Shown in pieces: positions 10,832-23,384 of a stretch of DNA of 64,000 bases (position 1 is its first letter; each line of letters starts with the position of its first letter). The notes beneath the pieces are model-generated. The model had not been told where the DNA came from and did no database searches. It saw only the letters and a program-made list of their open reading frames with translations. The DNA comes from Collybiopsis luxurians FD-317 M1 (Eukaryota; Basidiomycota; Agaricomycetes; Agaricales; Omphalotaceae), in NCBI GenBank assembly GCA_000827265.1, contig KN834841.1, forward strand, positions 108,580 through 172,579, given 5' to 3'. Both the position numbers and the translations under genes were made by a program.

Positions 10832-12300
10832 TCATCTCTCCTCATCGGAGTCTGGAGTAATAGGAATTCCAGACCCAGCCTCAAAGAAGGCAACTTTGAG
10901 TTTCCTCAACCACTCTTGTCTTCTGGGTGTAAGGACACCCTGCCCATATCCCTTATCAACAAAGAAGCATATTTTTGTGAGAAAGTCTTCACACTCAGTG
11001 AGTGTTGGCATTGAAGTATCTGAGATGGGTGGTGGAGGTGGAATGGCTTCAGTTGCAGGATGCAATACAGGCAATTCAGGCCCCTGATTGCTACAATCAT
11101 ATTGATAACTTTGGCTGGGGTGGGGACTTGGATGGGGTTCACTGCTGACATGTGTGAGTGATGAAGCCATTGACCATGAGGGAATTTGATGAGGAAAGCC
11201 GCTATCATGAAGGTGGGGCAATGCAGAAAGTCTTTGATGAACCAAACTCTGCATATCAGGATTGTCATCCCCATCCCCATCTTCTGAGTCACTTTCCTCT
11301 TCCTCGTCATCAGATCTCCCCTCTATTGCACTCCCCATTGGATGCTCATCTTGGGAATCCATTTTTGGATTTGGAAAGGAAGTGGGAAGTTGGTGATAAT
11401 GAGTAGGAGAGGGGGTGTGAGCATCCTTGCTACTGGCTGCTAGGGGATTTCCATCATGCACATTTTGCTGGTATCTACCCCAATGCCCATTCTTGATACC
11501 ATGTCAGTTCTTGAAGCCATCAATCCAGCCTGATGAAGCCTTGAACTGTTCCGCAGTGATACCATGTGATCTAGCAATGGTATGAGCTTTGTCACAAAGG
11601 CTGGCATCAGATAGTGGACCATGATGAAGTAGCTGAGCATTGTATGAATCAGTAGATTCCAGGTTGGATGGGGCCTTGGTAGAGCAATTAGGGAGGCAGG
11701 TGTACCATTCCTCAGTAATGTCTATGATCCACTTTTGCATCTCAGATTCAACCACAGGGAATTTAAATGGTCAATGTTTGGCACTCCTTCTGACCAAATC
11801 TGTCCCATATGCACTTGGCTTGATATTCAGCCACTTTTGCTTGTGTTTGAGAATTTTGCTGATTGTATTCCATTCCAGGCTGTACCTCCTAGCTATCACC
11901 TCCTGCTTTTCATCTGGGTGAGCAAGGTAATACTTGCATATAGCTTTGCAATCAATGTCATATAGACATTGTTTACATTGTTTTGGCTTTGGGTATGCAC
12001 AAGGTAGATTTGAGCTAGAATGGAGAGGGGGAGGATGTTTTAAGGATGAGCTTGAATTTAACTGTGGGCCTGGAAGATGAAGGCCATATGCAGTAGGCAA
12101 TGCAGGCATCTGCTGCTGCCGTAGAGTTGGTTTAGGAGCTTGGTGGCTATGGTTTGACACAGAGCTTAACTCAGAGCTCAATGCAGGAGATGTAGACAGT
12201 TGATGGGGAACAGTCAAAGAAGGCAATACAGAAGATGAACCAACAGGGTTCTGAGTGAATGGCTGGGGTATCTGTAATTGGTCCTTTAAATACAACTATG
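10832..12300 (-). pseudogene. CENP-B/Tc5-type helix-turn-helix protein without a DDE domain
   Basis: The N-terminal about 115 residues are Pro/Ser/Gln-rich. They are followed by a CENP-B-type DNA-binding pair. Helix-turn-helix 1 reads DCKAICKYYLAHPDEKQE...RYSLEWNTISKILKHKQKW. Helix-turn-helix 2 ends ARSHGITAEQFKASSGWIDGF. An acidic patch (SDDEEEESDSEDGDGDD) comes next, then a C-terminal helix pair ending GSGIPITPDSDEER. The frame is continuous except for TGA at 11771-11773 and at 11504-11506; in CENP-B relatives these positions are the Arg of KHRP and of FKxRHG. No transposase core follows, so this resembles stand-alone CENP-B-box-binding proteins that fungi derived from pogo-type transposases. 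Such proteins bind DNA in the nucleus. It is likely non-functional unless the stops are read through or are errors. Confidence 0.75.
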
Positions 12301-12409
12301 GTCATTGTATAAAGTATAAAATAACAGCAAAAATCCCATACCATGCTACTAGTATATTCAGCTACTGCTTCATACTGCCCCCAAGATGGGTCATCAAGCC
12401 TCTCCATAT

Positions 12410-13060
12410 CTTGGGGCTATGTTGAGTCACTGGAATTGATGGATGTGATGGAGTCAACCTAAGCCTCCATGAATGGAAGGATGTGAGGCACTCCTGTGGT
12501 AGACAGTGGATTATGTCATTAAGGTGCTTATTTCATTTTTCAATGCTGTAAATAATATATGTTTATAAACATGAAAATCAGGAGAGTACAGCATAATAAT
12601 GGTGTAGAATATACAAATACTGGAGCCTAGCAGTAAGTACACAGGTCAATTTTATTGAGCTCAGAATTATATCAAGCAAACTAAAAATGCAAAGGGCAAG
12701 CAGCAATTGAGTACAAGATGTCACATAAAAGTGCAGATGTCTATTTTTAGCATGGTTACGCTGAGCACATGGAATGAAATACTGAACTTATGTGTCAACA
12801 TTTTTGTGACACTCTGGCTCATTGCAAATCTAAGTCTTAGCTAAGTTTCCAAGTACTTTATCTTGCTTTTCATTTGGACTATTGCTTAACTTTCTCCTCT
12901 TTCATAGCCAAAACTGTACATGGTTCCTTTTGTTGCATGTAAAACTTGATTTAAAGCCTGGTAACTAAGATAGTACAACTAAGAAATCTAGGAGACATCG
13001 CTGAGTAAGATGAAATTAAGCCCATTGTCTGGAAATGGAGCTCAAAGAAGAAAAAATATC
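12410..13060. other. gene-free spacer
   Basis: AT-rich, CpG-poor sequence. I see no coding signal, terminal repeats or RNA gene. Confidence 0.5.
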
Positions 13061-13067
13061 TAAAATT

Positions 13068-14033
13068 TTACTTCAGCAAGCTCTTTAAAAATAACACTTC
13101 ATTTTCACTATTGTCACCTCTAGCCTCTAGGTGGGTGTAGTCTGAGTCATCCATTATGGATTCATGGCCACTTTCATTGTCACTAGTGCCCCCTTCAGTA
13201 AAAACCTCTACAGAATGGGAATGGGCATTGATGTTCCACATGGAGTCAATTTTAGTCATAGTAGACTGAAAGATATCATCAACTGTGACATTTTTGAGCC
13301 CTGATCCATTGTGACCATGAATAAGAGGAATCCTAGGTTCATGAAGGGGATACAAGGAGTTTTTAAGGTGGGCTTTGACAACATGTCTCCAGCTTGCACA
13401 GTCATTATGCTTGTCGAGAACTCTCTTGGCTCTCAACATTGCATATATCAACTTCTCTCTGTACTGTGCCTGTAGACAAATAATTAGTTTGTCAAAACAA
13501 TGGACAACTATTAATAATGCTTACCCATCAAATGCACAGTAAGTCTGAAACATCATAGGACATAATCACACCCAGTGGTATGTTCATAAGGAAAGGTGCA
13601 AGAGAAGAAAGTAGTGCAGCAGAGTCATTCACCAGCTCAAGAAGCTCAAGAGGATGTGTTGAAGCAAATCTCCTGAAAGTCAAATCAGTCAATGTTAAAA
13701 CATTGAAACAACAAAGAAGAAGGCTGAACTAAATGTGGAAAATACAATATTCTCATGCTAGAGGCATATTCCATACACGGATAGTAGCAATAACCTGCCT
13801 CAGAGTGCTGAAAGGAACCAGGGCAAGATTTGGAGGAGGGCAAGTGGGATACAAAAAGTGGAGAACAATGGCCAGGATATTAGACTGAATGGGAACCTAT
13901 ACAACACCACTGGCATCCAATGGGTAGAAGGGAAAGTTTTGGCAGGCAAGGACAATGTTGGTTTGGTCAACTTGGAATAAAATGTTATCAGAGGAAGAAA
14001 GGGTAAGATTGCCTCCAGATTGAACTAAAATGC
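13068..14033 (-). pseudogene. BTB/POZ-domain protein relic 1
   Basis: The first recognisable exon reads NLTLSSSDNILFQVDQTNIV, then VPIQSNILAIVLHFLYP. This is the core of a BTB/POZ fold (the D-V-x-F-x-V-x-x strands and the LLxFLYP helix). It is interrupted by TAG at 13897-13899, probably from CAG. A second exon (THPLELLELVNDSAALLSS) fits the helical BACK-like part seen in agaricomycete BTB proteins. A last exon of 127 residues (13068-13451) ends in an acidic tail. BTB proteins act as protein-interaction or ubiquitin-ligase adaptor modules. A paralogue lies at 31.8-32.8 kb in the same orientation. Exon joins are inferred from GT-AG sites. Confidence 0.6.
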
Positions 14034-14280
14034 AATGAGTAAGATGCTAGCCTTGGATAACTGTATAAAAAACACACAAGATTGATGAAGAATAATGTCC
14101 ATGATTGATACTGATCGAGGGTTAGGCAATGATATGGGTAGTAGTTGTAAGATTTAAAATCAAGTGAGGAGATGCCATATTGAGTTGAGGATAGCTGGCT
14201 TTTATATCATATATGAGTTGAAATTTTCAAAGAATGCATTGTAGTGTGATTGGTAGAGAGGGCATATATGGATTATGCAT

Positions 14281-14680
14281 TCTAGTGGCTGTAAAGGAAC
14301 TTGTATAAAATTTGAGATTGAGTTCCAGTATAGATTACAGCGATTGTAGTAAACAATACTATGGTAACTTGTGAATACTCATAGCAAGAAGTCACAGGAT
14401 GTGATTGGCAAACAATGTGTATACAAATTGTGATTAGTAAAGAGGGGGTCACTGCATTGAATGACGATTGGAAAGGAGGCTCAAATGAAATATGAAATTG
14501 AATATCAATACAGAGTACAGTGGTCATAGAGAGCAACATAATGGTGATTTGTGAATACCCATAGCAAGAAGTCACTGATTGTGATTTGGAGAAAGAGTGT
14601 ATACAAATTGTGACCAGCAAGGAGGTTGTGCTTGACTGAATGCACGCTAGTGGCTGTAAAGAAAACTTGCATGTGATTGA
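14281..14680. repeat. tandem repeat, about 185-bp unit, just over two copies
   Basis: The block starting near 14281 (ctagtggctgtaaaggaacttgtat ... gcaagaagtcac ... gtgtatacaaattgtga) is repeated from about 14466 with the same internal landmarks (gcaagaagtcac, gtgtatacaaattgtgacc). The opening phrase ctagtggctgtaaag recurs a third time near 14648. The copies differ at many sites, so the duplication is not recent. Confidence 0.7.
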
Positions 14681-15213
14681 TTTGCAGTAAACAGTACAGC
14701 AATCAGCAAGGAGGTAAGAGTGACAAAAGTAAGTGATATGAAGAAAGTAAGTGATATGGAGAACAGGTGTGATAGAAAGTTTGGTCCAGTCTGTTTCACA
14801 AGCATTAATAACTCCAAGTTGGCATCATCTTTCCAATTACAAACCTTTTAGGCACCTTATGCTATCATCAGGTACAGCAATCATTTTTAGATTTCACCTC
14901 TAATCACAATTGTCCCAATTGTATAAATTTTGCCCTCTTTTTACTGATCATCACATTTGTTGTCTTTCTGTTTTAGGTTTCATATCACATCTAGATTTGT
15001 TTTGCCTAAGTTCACACCCTTTGATATGCTTTTTCATTTTGGACATAAATTCTAACACTTTATAAGAAGTATGAAGTTTTGTGTATCCATTACATTGCAA
15101 ATTCCCCCCCCCCACTTGTAAGACATTTTCCCCTCCTCTTTGTTAAACTTCCCTTTCTATTCAATGATGAATGCATCTTTAATTTTCTATGGTTCTGATG
15201 CTCTTTTTTGCAG

Positions 15214-17172
15214 ATGGCAAGCTGCAAGTGCTCATGTGGCACTAGTGAGGCAGACACCCCAGCTACTCCCACTGGCAAGAGGGGCTAATGGAATTCTCCT
15301 GCTGCATCATCTCATGGGAATGAGACTGACAAGACAGCAACTCCTGGGATCACCACCAGCCTTCATCTTCTCAATGCAAGTTTAAAAACCCTTCCTCCCA
15401 CCACAAGCATACTGCATCCTCATATCAAAAGGCTTCTCCTTCTAAAAAGGCTTCTCCCTCTAAAAAGGATTCACCAAAGAAGGCTTCAAAGGGTGGTGAT
15501 CCATTCCATGTTAAGAAGAAGCAGCTTGGAGTGCAGGACAATCCCTCAATATTGCCCTGGAAGGTCAGTCTCTAACCTTATCAAGCTTCAAGCTCTCAAT
15601 TCTAATAATATATCAGAGCATCGTTGAAGTTCATGGGCATGTGCTAGCAGAATGCTTCAGCTCTAATACTCTTCCTGAAAAACCAACTGATGAAATGATT
15701 GAAGAAGTTGAGGAGCAGTTAGTCCTATTTTGGTTGATCAAACTTTGCTGCCTGGCTAAGCTTCTCAACTCAGGTTTCAAAATGCAGCTGATCCATATGC
15801 TGTACTTGATACAAATATGCATATGCTCAACCCAAATGATAGAGATGTCAGCAGGAAGCTGTGTCAGCTCTGATGTGAATGCCAATTGGCCAGTGGAAGT
15901 AACTATGCCACTAAGATTGCTCTTATTCCAGAGCATAGTATTCGAGTTATTCTTGGGATGATCAAGGCTTCTGGCCTCCAAAGGTGGCGTCCCAATATTT
16001 ATGGTCCACCAGACTCTTTGTATAACCAGCTTCATGAACAAGTTTTCATGAAAACTCTCGAGGTAACAGTAATTAATTTTGGATATCGGCCAGTACTCCC
16101 CTTGCATTCATACTCTTTTGTTGCTCACTCTAATTTATAGACATCTCCAGGCCTCTTTCCAGTACCTGGCAAATGCTCACCTTACCATAAAGTTGTATCA
16201 GAACAACACCTTTTCCTACTGGCATAATCTGTGGAAAAAGGAGGAATGGGACAACGGCAGTATTCAGAAGGCATTTTTGCTCAACAAAGCTCTTAAGCAT
16301 TGTAGCAATGTATGGAATGTTTTCCTTTTTGGATAACACCTTCTTTAACTACCTCACAGCATTACAAGCTACAAAAGGATTATCAGGCCAAACATGCAAG
16401 ACCCAAATGTGAACAGTGCCTCATCTCAGAAAGAGCATCTCATTCAGATGATGAGTATGCTCCTGATGGCACTCTTCATATCCTAGTAATGGGTCGGCGT
16501 AGCCAGAATGCTAGCTCATTTATACGCAAACTTGATCACTTTATTACCAACATGCAGACACTTATGAAAAGATGCAATGCCTATAAATGTATTAAAAGAG
16601 CACCACATCCTGAAGGGAAGGTTAGTGAAATTGAAGGACTCCCAAGTCCAAAGGTAGCCTTGGACTGGTTTGACCCTGGCCAGTTCAATGAGTTTCCTGC
16701 TCACATCAGGGCTCAGTATATCAAATCCCCAATAGCCCTTCCTACTGAGGAGGTGATGGATGCGACTCAGGATTGAATGGACCTTAAACTGTCTGATGAA
16801 GAGTTCATGACCAAGTATGGCAATGAGGTCCATGCCAAGTACAAGTTTCCTACCGAAGATGAGCTTTTTGCAATGGAAAATGGAGCTATTTCTTCAGATG
16901 AGGAAGAAGGAGATGATAATATTGGTGATGGCGACAACAACAGTGGTGCAGACAATGAGGATGGTATGGGTAGTAAGGATGATGTGGACAGCGAGGATGA
17001 GACAGATGGTGGGTCTGGCATGGAAGGTGAGGATGGAACAGATGATGGCAAAGATGTAAATGTGCAGGGTGGGCCATGGGCTGCATCTGATGAGGACTCA
17101 GAGATGGAAGATGAAGAAGATGGAGCCATAGACAACAACACCAGTGCATCTGAGGATATGGAACAAGACTGA
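15214..17172 (+). pseudogene. uncharacterised agaricomycete protein with acidic C-terminus
   Basis: An ATG at 15214 opens MASCKCSCGTSEADTP. A later exon carries a basic KASPSKK repeat (about 15432-15500). Further exons read SNYATKIALIPEHSIRVILG and, from 16312 to 17172, a long block with LVMGRRSQNASSFIRKLDHF, DWFDPGQFNEFPAHIRAQYI and an acidic tail ending EDMEQD. The FDPxxFN...P..IRxxY...IALP motif is familiar from hypothetical agaricomycete proteins of unknown function. In-frame TGA codons occur at 15871-15873 and 16774-16776, plus TAA after GKRG. Otherwise the frame is kept. The basic N-terminal repeat and acidic tail suggest a nuclear or nucleic-acid-associated protein, but that is only inference. 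Confidence 0.5.
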
Positions 17173-17700
17173 TAATAATTAGACTCACATAAATTGTAGC
17201 AATGTATTGGCAAATAATTGGGCAGTATAGATGGTTTACAAAGAAAATGTTATTTGTGAATAAAAGCCTAGTAGCAAGGGTATGGGCAACCCTCATTCTC
17301 ATAGTTTTTAAACTCCAGTGTGCTGCCAGTCAATGGCCCTGCTTTGATATCAAGCTCAAACATACAAGTTTTGGGCATTGGATGTAAATGTGCAAGGTGG
17401 GCCATGGGCTGCATCTGATGAAGACTCAGAGATGGAAGATGAAGATGGAGCCAGAGACAATGATGCCAGTGCATCTGAGGATATGGAACAAGGCTGATAA
17501 TTAGACTCATAAATTGTAGCAATGTGTTGGCAAATAATTGGGCAGTATAGATAGTTTACAAAGAAAATGTTATTTGTGAATAAAGGCCTGGTAGCAAGGG
17601 CATGGGCAACCCTCATTCTCATGGCTTTTAAACTCCAATGTGCTGCCAATTTATGACCCTGCTCTGATATCAAGCTCAAACATATGAGTTTTGGGCATCA
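17053..17700. repeat. direct tandem duplication of about 330 bp covering a gene 3' end
   Basis: The segment 17053-17384 (from gtaaatgtgcagggtgggccatgg to the phrase gatatcaagctcaaac) is repeated as 17385-17700 with roughly 90% identity. Each unit contains the last about 35 codons of the acidic gene, its stop codon and about 200 bp of 3' flank. The second copy of the coding tail therefore has no start of its own. Confidence 0.9.
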
Positions 17701-17890
17701 GATGTCATGTGCATTGGTGCTTATATAAACCTCAAACATATGAGTTTTGAGTGTCAGATATTGTGTGTATTGGTGCTTATATAAACCTCGAACATATGAG
17801 TTTTGGGCATCAAGGATCATGTGCTTAGATCCTTATTTAAGCCTCAAAGGCCTGAGTTTTAGGCATCAGAACTCACATGCTTTGATGCCA
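17650..17890. repeat. tandem array, about 58-bp unit, four copies
   Basis: The phrase aaacatatgagttttgggcatcagatgtcatgtgcattggtgcttatataaacctc recurs with drift at about 17675, 17733, 17790 and 17846. The array directly follows the larger duplication and carries the same CAAACATA-GAGTTTT motif, so it probably grew from that duplication's edge. Confidence 0.8.
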
Positions 17891-18013
17891 ATGCAATTAA
17901 TATGGCTGCAAGCTTCACATGTGTAGGGAATCATGTGCTTTACTAGCTACATAAGGCCCATAATTTTGAATTTTGAGTGCCAATTCATTTCATCTTGACC
18001 CTTATTGGCAAGC

Positions 18014-21000
18014 ATGGATGAAAACTTGCCTGCCACTTTTGATCAACTGTCATCTCAGCTACAGCCTCTGGTATCCAGTGAGTGCAAGGCCTTGCAGAGG
18101 CTCCTCTCAACAAAGACAGCCAATCCCACTCTTCAGGTGGCATTGACAACTACATTACTTGTTTACCTTGATTGAACACTTCTTCTGATACAGGCTTTTG
18201 GAAATGCTTTGAAGACTCATTTCAACAATATCATGTCCACCAATGCGATCTGGCTAAATCTCAAGGCACCAGGCAACATCTTGCAAACAAAATTCATGCC
18301 GGCCCAATGGCATGAATTTGTATCCCCTATTCTGTATCTTTGTCTGTTTCATATGTTGAAAGATCCAGAAAGGCCATTGTTAGAATTGGGAAATACCTGG
18401 TGCTCATTGCCATCTGAAATTCCTAGCAGAATCACCTCACCTGTGCATAGTCTCAAGTTCCATCATGATTTCATAAACTGATAAACTTCAAGTTCCATCT
18501 CCTGATGAGTGGCTCTGGATGGCCCCAGGTAATTAAAGACCTCCATGATGACTTCACACTGGATGCCGCCCATTTCCCTACATCTGATCAAGAATTTCCT
18601 AATCAGCCAGCTATTTTAAGCATCCTTAACAGAAGTGGACACTTCCTTCACAAAAGCAAGCTTGATATTATTCAATTGAATTTGAATTTTACTGCTTTAC
18701 ATATGTCACACCTTATACAAATGGTACTGATGACTTGCTATATGTTCTGTGGAACTCATACTCATGGACATCATGGCTAGGGCTTCTTAGATTATCCAAA
18801 AAGCTGGGATGCCTTTGTAGTGCAATTGAAGCAGTTCTTCTCTGGGTATGATTCAACTTGTTCAAAGCATCTTTCAACAACCAACCAATTTTTGCATACA
18901 GGGGTAATTCTTTTCCTTTGAACCTTCCATCACATTTGGAAAGGGATTATAAACAAATGGAGTGGCTCTTTCCCCTCCTCATTGCTTTAGCCATCACGCC
19001 ATTGATTTTACTGCGTCCCACAGCTCTGTACACTACCAGTGCAAACTGCAAGTCACTTTTGCAGGTAGGTTCAAACATTTATCTGCAATCTTCTCAAAAG
19101 TTCAACACCTTTACCTTCCACTTTTTGCATAGATTGCACTAGCACTTGGTCCCACTTCAGAGCATCCATCTTCTCTTCAGGCTGTTGAGAAAATCATGTG
19201 GACAAAGTTGATTGAGATGGCCAATGGGACCAAGACTTCTCTTGACCTTATCAAAGAGCTGTTGAATAAAATCCCAGATGTAGAAAGCTTTATAAGCATC
19301 ATCTCAGAGAGGGATGTTCAATTCTTCTTCCCAAGTACATCTCTCTAACCCTTTCTGGTAGTCCTCTGATGTACTATATCTAGATGTTCCCACATCAGCT
19401 CCCATATCTTCTTTGACACAAATACAAGTGGTTGAAGAAGCAACTTGTTTGTTTTCTACCTTTTTTGGCTGCTCATACACTTATAGGTACTTTCTGGCTA
19501 GTATCTCAGATGTTACAGCCTGTGTCTGCAGGCAAGGGTTCACCTTCACCTACGATGGCTCAAAAATCCCACAACTTCCCATCACATGATGACTCACTTA
19601 TTGCTCCAATAAATGTGGATGCAGAGAATGATTGCATGTCATCACCTGGAGTGTTCCCTGTGGGTATCACAGAAGACATGTCCTCTAGTATCCCAAGCAA
19701 GCAGGTTATGAGCCCTGCACCTACAGCAACCACCAATCCTTTGGTCTCTCCTACCACTGGCACTTCCACTGATGTGGATGTTACATCTGGTCTACTAGCT
19801 GATAAAGCATACATGTCAGCTCCTGGAATGTATCCTGTGCCTATTATGGATGAGATATTCCCCCATGTGCCCCCAGAAGATGATGCACTCAGTGTGCAGG
19901 CTCTGGTTATGGGTTCCACACCTGCAGTAACCCCCAATCTTGAGGAAGTTCTCTTTCTTCCTGCCCCCACCACTCCTGCTGATGTGGATATTATATCTGG
20001 TCTATTGTCTGGCAATCATTCCATATCATCTCCTGGAATATCTCCTGCACCTCTTGTTGATGAAATACCCCCTAATGCACCTCTAGAAGATGACCCACTC
20101 AGCATACAGGCTCCATTTATGAGCCCCACACCTGCAGTAACCCCGAATTTGGACAGAGCTTTGTTTCTTTCTGCCACAACCAACCCCACTGATATAAATA
20201 TTACACCCAATCTGATAGCTGGTATTGATTACCTGTCATCTCCTGGAATGGCTCTCATGGAAGACATGTCCTCTCATTTACCTTTTGAAGACAGCCCACT
20301 TAATGTCCAGGCTCCAGCTATGAGTTCCACACCTGCAGCTGATAGCAACAGAGACTTGTCTCTCAGTCCTGCTACCACTATCACCAGTGTAGACACAACA
20401 CTTGGTTTGTTACACTTTATGCACCCTCTCCAACACACCTCATTTGCCTATTCTTTTTTAGAAGCTGCTGCTGGCTACATTGATACCCCTGCCAGTTTAT
20501 CCAACCCTGTCACTGCTCAAGACATACCCTCTCCATCAGCCCCTGAGGATTTAGCTCAAGCTATTACTAGATTGTTTGATCATACCAGCAAGAGAAGGCA
20601 CCCAGCTGTTTCATATAAAGGTGAACCCATTACAATCCCTCCTCTCCTAAACATTTCATTAAATACCCTCATGTTTTAGACAATCCCACAGCTGTTGCTA
20701 GCTCCATTAATAACCTGGCTGATTTGTTCAGCCTTACTGCTACTCAAGACACATCCTCTTTATCAGCCCCCAAGCACTTAGCTCAAACCATCACTGAATC
20801 ATTTAATCAAGTGGAAGATTCTTTCAACAGTGGGCCAGCCCCTCAGCATATCAGCAAAAGAAAGTGCACACTATCAGATGAAGGTGAACAGATCACCATC
20901 CCCCCTGAAGTTAGGCACTCCACATGCCTTAGTACCAAGGCAGCTTCAGCTTCAGCAGCCACATTATCTAAAACACTGACTCAAAAATGGCCAAAATGGC

Positions 21001-23132
21001 ACACCAATTGTGCATCTACAAAATTCAAACCTCATGTATCCTCAGTCAAACCAGATCTTGAACCCCAAATGATGCAACCAAAACAACCCCCTATCTATGA
21101 AGCAGAGACTGACAAGCCAGTAAGTACTTTCCCATATCTCTTGAATTGAGGACACTCCTTAACATTGTGCAGCTACTGTTAGGCAAGGAGATGGTCTTTT
21201 ATGATTACTCCTTCAAGGCCAAGAAGACACTCACACCTTGCGGCTATGTAAGTGCTGCCTCTTGCAGTAGTTATGATTTGTAGGTTCTAATACTTGGCTA
21301 CCACAGAATGAGGATGTTCTTACAGAACTTGAATCTGGGTGCAACCATGTCCTTAATTGTGCAAATGCTGATGGTCAAGCAAAAAATGACCTTCCATCTG
21401 AAGAGTGGAGGCCTTCAAAGGCTAATGATGTCCAGGAAATTGATTCCAGTGATTGGGCCAATCACAATAAATATCCAGCATCACTTAAACAGGCATTACT
21501 CTCCCAACATAAAGTCATTGTTGTATGCAATGCCAAGCCATATGGAACTCTGCACTTCAATGAAGCCTCTCTTCAGGAAGATTTAGGAGCCCTGCATATT
21601 GAGAGGGTAATTCATGGTGAGAGTTTATTAAATTTGAGTTTGTACATTTTTTTCATACCATTTCTTGCAGATGCATCTCTAGAGGACCAGCTACAGGCTT
21701 CAGAAAAATCCTCTACTTTACCAGAAAATCAACCACTTGACATAGTCCAAGAACCTGACCCAGTTCATTGCTTGGGGACCTACCGTGACCTACTAGAGGC
21801 CTCAAAATGTTCTGATGGAAAGATACTTAATTTTCTTGACAACCCAGTCTCCCCTGATAAAATACCACCTCCCCTTGGCATTGCAACTGACTTGGAGGCA
21901 GAACAGGGTGAGAATGCTAACATTACACATAAACGGTGGGGGCTGGCTGCCACAGCATGGGCAATTCATGCAGGTCACATCAATGCCATTGGATATGCAA
22001 CATATGTCTCTCCCATGACAGGTGAAAAATGCTGGATTGTTGCTGTTCCAAAGAGGCAGGATGATTTAGGAGAGGTCTCTGCATTTGGTGAAGAATATAC
22101 CAAAGACCTTGGGAATTGCCAAGATTGGAACATATACTCTGTACTACTGCAATGCGGAGATACTCTGTAAGCCTTTATGTTGAAGCCATTTACCTCTGTA
22201 TTCAATATTTGTTTTGTAGCATCATGCCCCCCTGTACACCACACTATGTTATTACCCTTGACCACTGCATTTGCTTGGGTGGGCACTTCTACTGCACACA
22301 GACAATGCAGCAAACTGGGTATGGGATTTTCCAGACCTTGTAGCTGCTGGCCTTCTCACAAATACACGACACCTGGAGGGGCTGAGAAGCCTCCAGTTCA
22401 TTGTCAGGTACTGGTCATCTATCATTTGCAATGACTCAGACAGCTACATGGCTATGGTCCACAATGCTGGCAGCCAGGTTAAGGAGGATGGTATGTGTAT
22501 TAGGTCAAGTTCAGTATGCCATGGTCTGATTTTTTTTTGGAGGTTCTCACATAATTCCTCACCTTCCAAACTTCAGCCTTCTTCATGATGTGGTTGCATT
22601 TCTCATGCTTTACAACCTCATCCAGCTGGGCTCCATTCTGGATTACTGTCGCTATCTGGAAAAGTATGACAACAACATATATGATGATGAAACCCACATT
22701 CCCTTCTATGATATGCAGAATTACAGAGAGGCAAAGACCCATGCGCACAGGTTGTGGGAGTGGCTTTTCCAGCATTTCCTCTTGGGTCTTGAAGGTGAAG
22801 TAGATGACAGCTTGAGTGCCACCAACTGTCTCAAGGCCAAGAGCAATGCTTGGCTGGTGAGGCAATGCAAGGTGCTCATCCTGCACAAGGTGGAAATGGA
22901 GGACAGAGAGATTGCTGGGGAACATAGTTTGGTTTTGGCCAAAGATGTCAAGGCAGCAATGGAAGAGGACCTACTTCTGGACAAAGATCTTGGGTTTGAT
23001 GAGCACTGGCCAGAGGATGAGGTTGAAGATGTTCAGGAATGGGTGGAATTATGGAAGGATGAAGCTGAGTCATACAGCTATGCCTTTCCTGCTGCTCCTG
23101 ATGGTGGGGTATATGTTCCCAAAGTTCTATAA
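18014..23132 (+). pseudogene. JmjC-domain protein, copy 2, with long N-terminal region
   Basis: The coding chain starts MDENLPATFDQLSSQLQPL at 18014. An exon with MPAQWHEFVSPILYLCL follows, a pattern I associate with the N-terminal helical region of agaricomycete JmjC proteins. Next come a 415-residue Pro/Ser-rich repeat region (19432-20679), a duplicated TIPP segment, and the JmjC core: RWGLAATAWAIHAGHIN (21934-21984), GEKCWIVAVPKR, and after an intron (22168-22219) TPHYVITLDHCICLGGHFY. The tail ends YAFPAAPDGGVYV. Fe(II)/2-oxoglutarate chemistry needs HxD/E; here it is HIN (Asn at 21982-21984), so catalysis is doubtful. There is a one-base frameshift near 22339 (QTL to VAAGLL). Whether 18-19.4 kb and 19.4-23.1 kb are one gene is inferred. 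The 3' end faces the TET/JBP gene 250 bp away. Confidence 0.7.
19600..20420 (+). repeat. intragenic coding repeat, about 70 residues, four units
   Basis: Within the JmjC gene the motif S-S/A-P-G-x-x-P-V/A recurs at about 19638, 19818, 20028 and 20238. Each time it is followed by an acidic LEDDPLS-like stretch, then SPTPAVTPNL, then T-D-V-D/I-I/T-x-x-L. The unit length is about 180-210 bp and the frame is intact. The sequence is disordered and low-complexity. Confidence 0.85.
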
Positions 23133-23384
23133 ACCTTTGGAATAGAATTAAGCCAAGTTGTACCAATATGTTTACAGAGTTTTGTCAAGTCTTGCAGGTC
23201 ATTTGTAAATTAGAGATACCTAAAATTAAGAAATGGTGCTCTTTTCCCTCCAGCTGGATAATGCAGTGATAAAATGGCCATGGAACTTCATCTCATGAAG
23301 AGAACCAAGAAGTAAATAATAATCTAAGCAACTGTCCCAAAGTCTACTACATAGCCAGCTGCATAAGAGAATTACTGGTCCACA

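Noticed and set aside
16767..17302. Minus-strand Ser- and His/Pro-rich open frames
   Set aside because: They are antisense shadows of the Asp/Glu-rich acidic tail on the plus strand.
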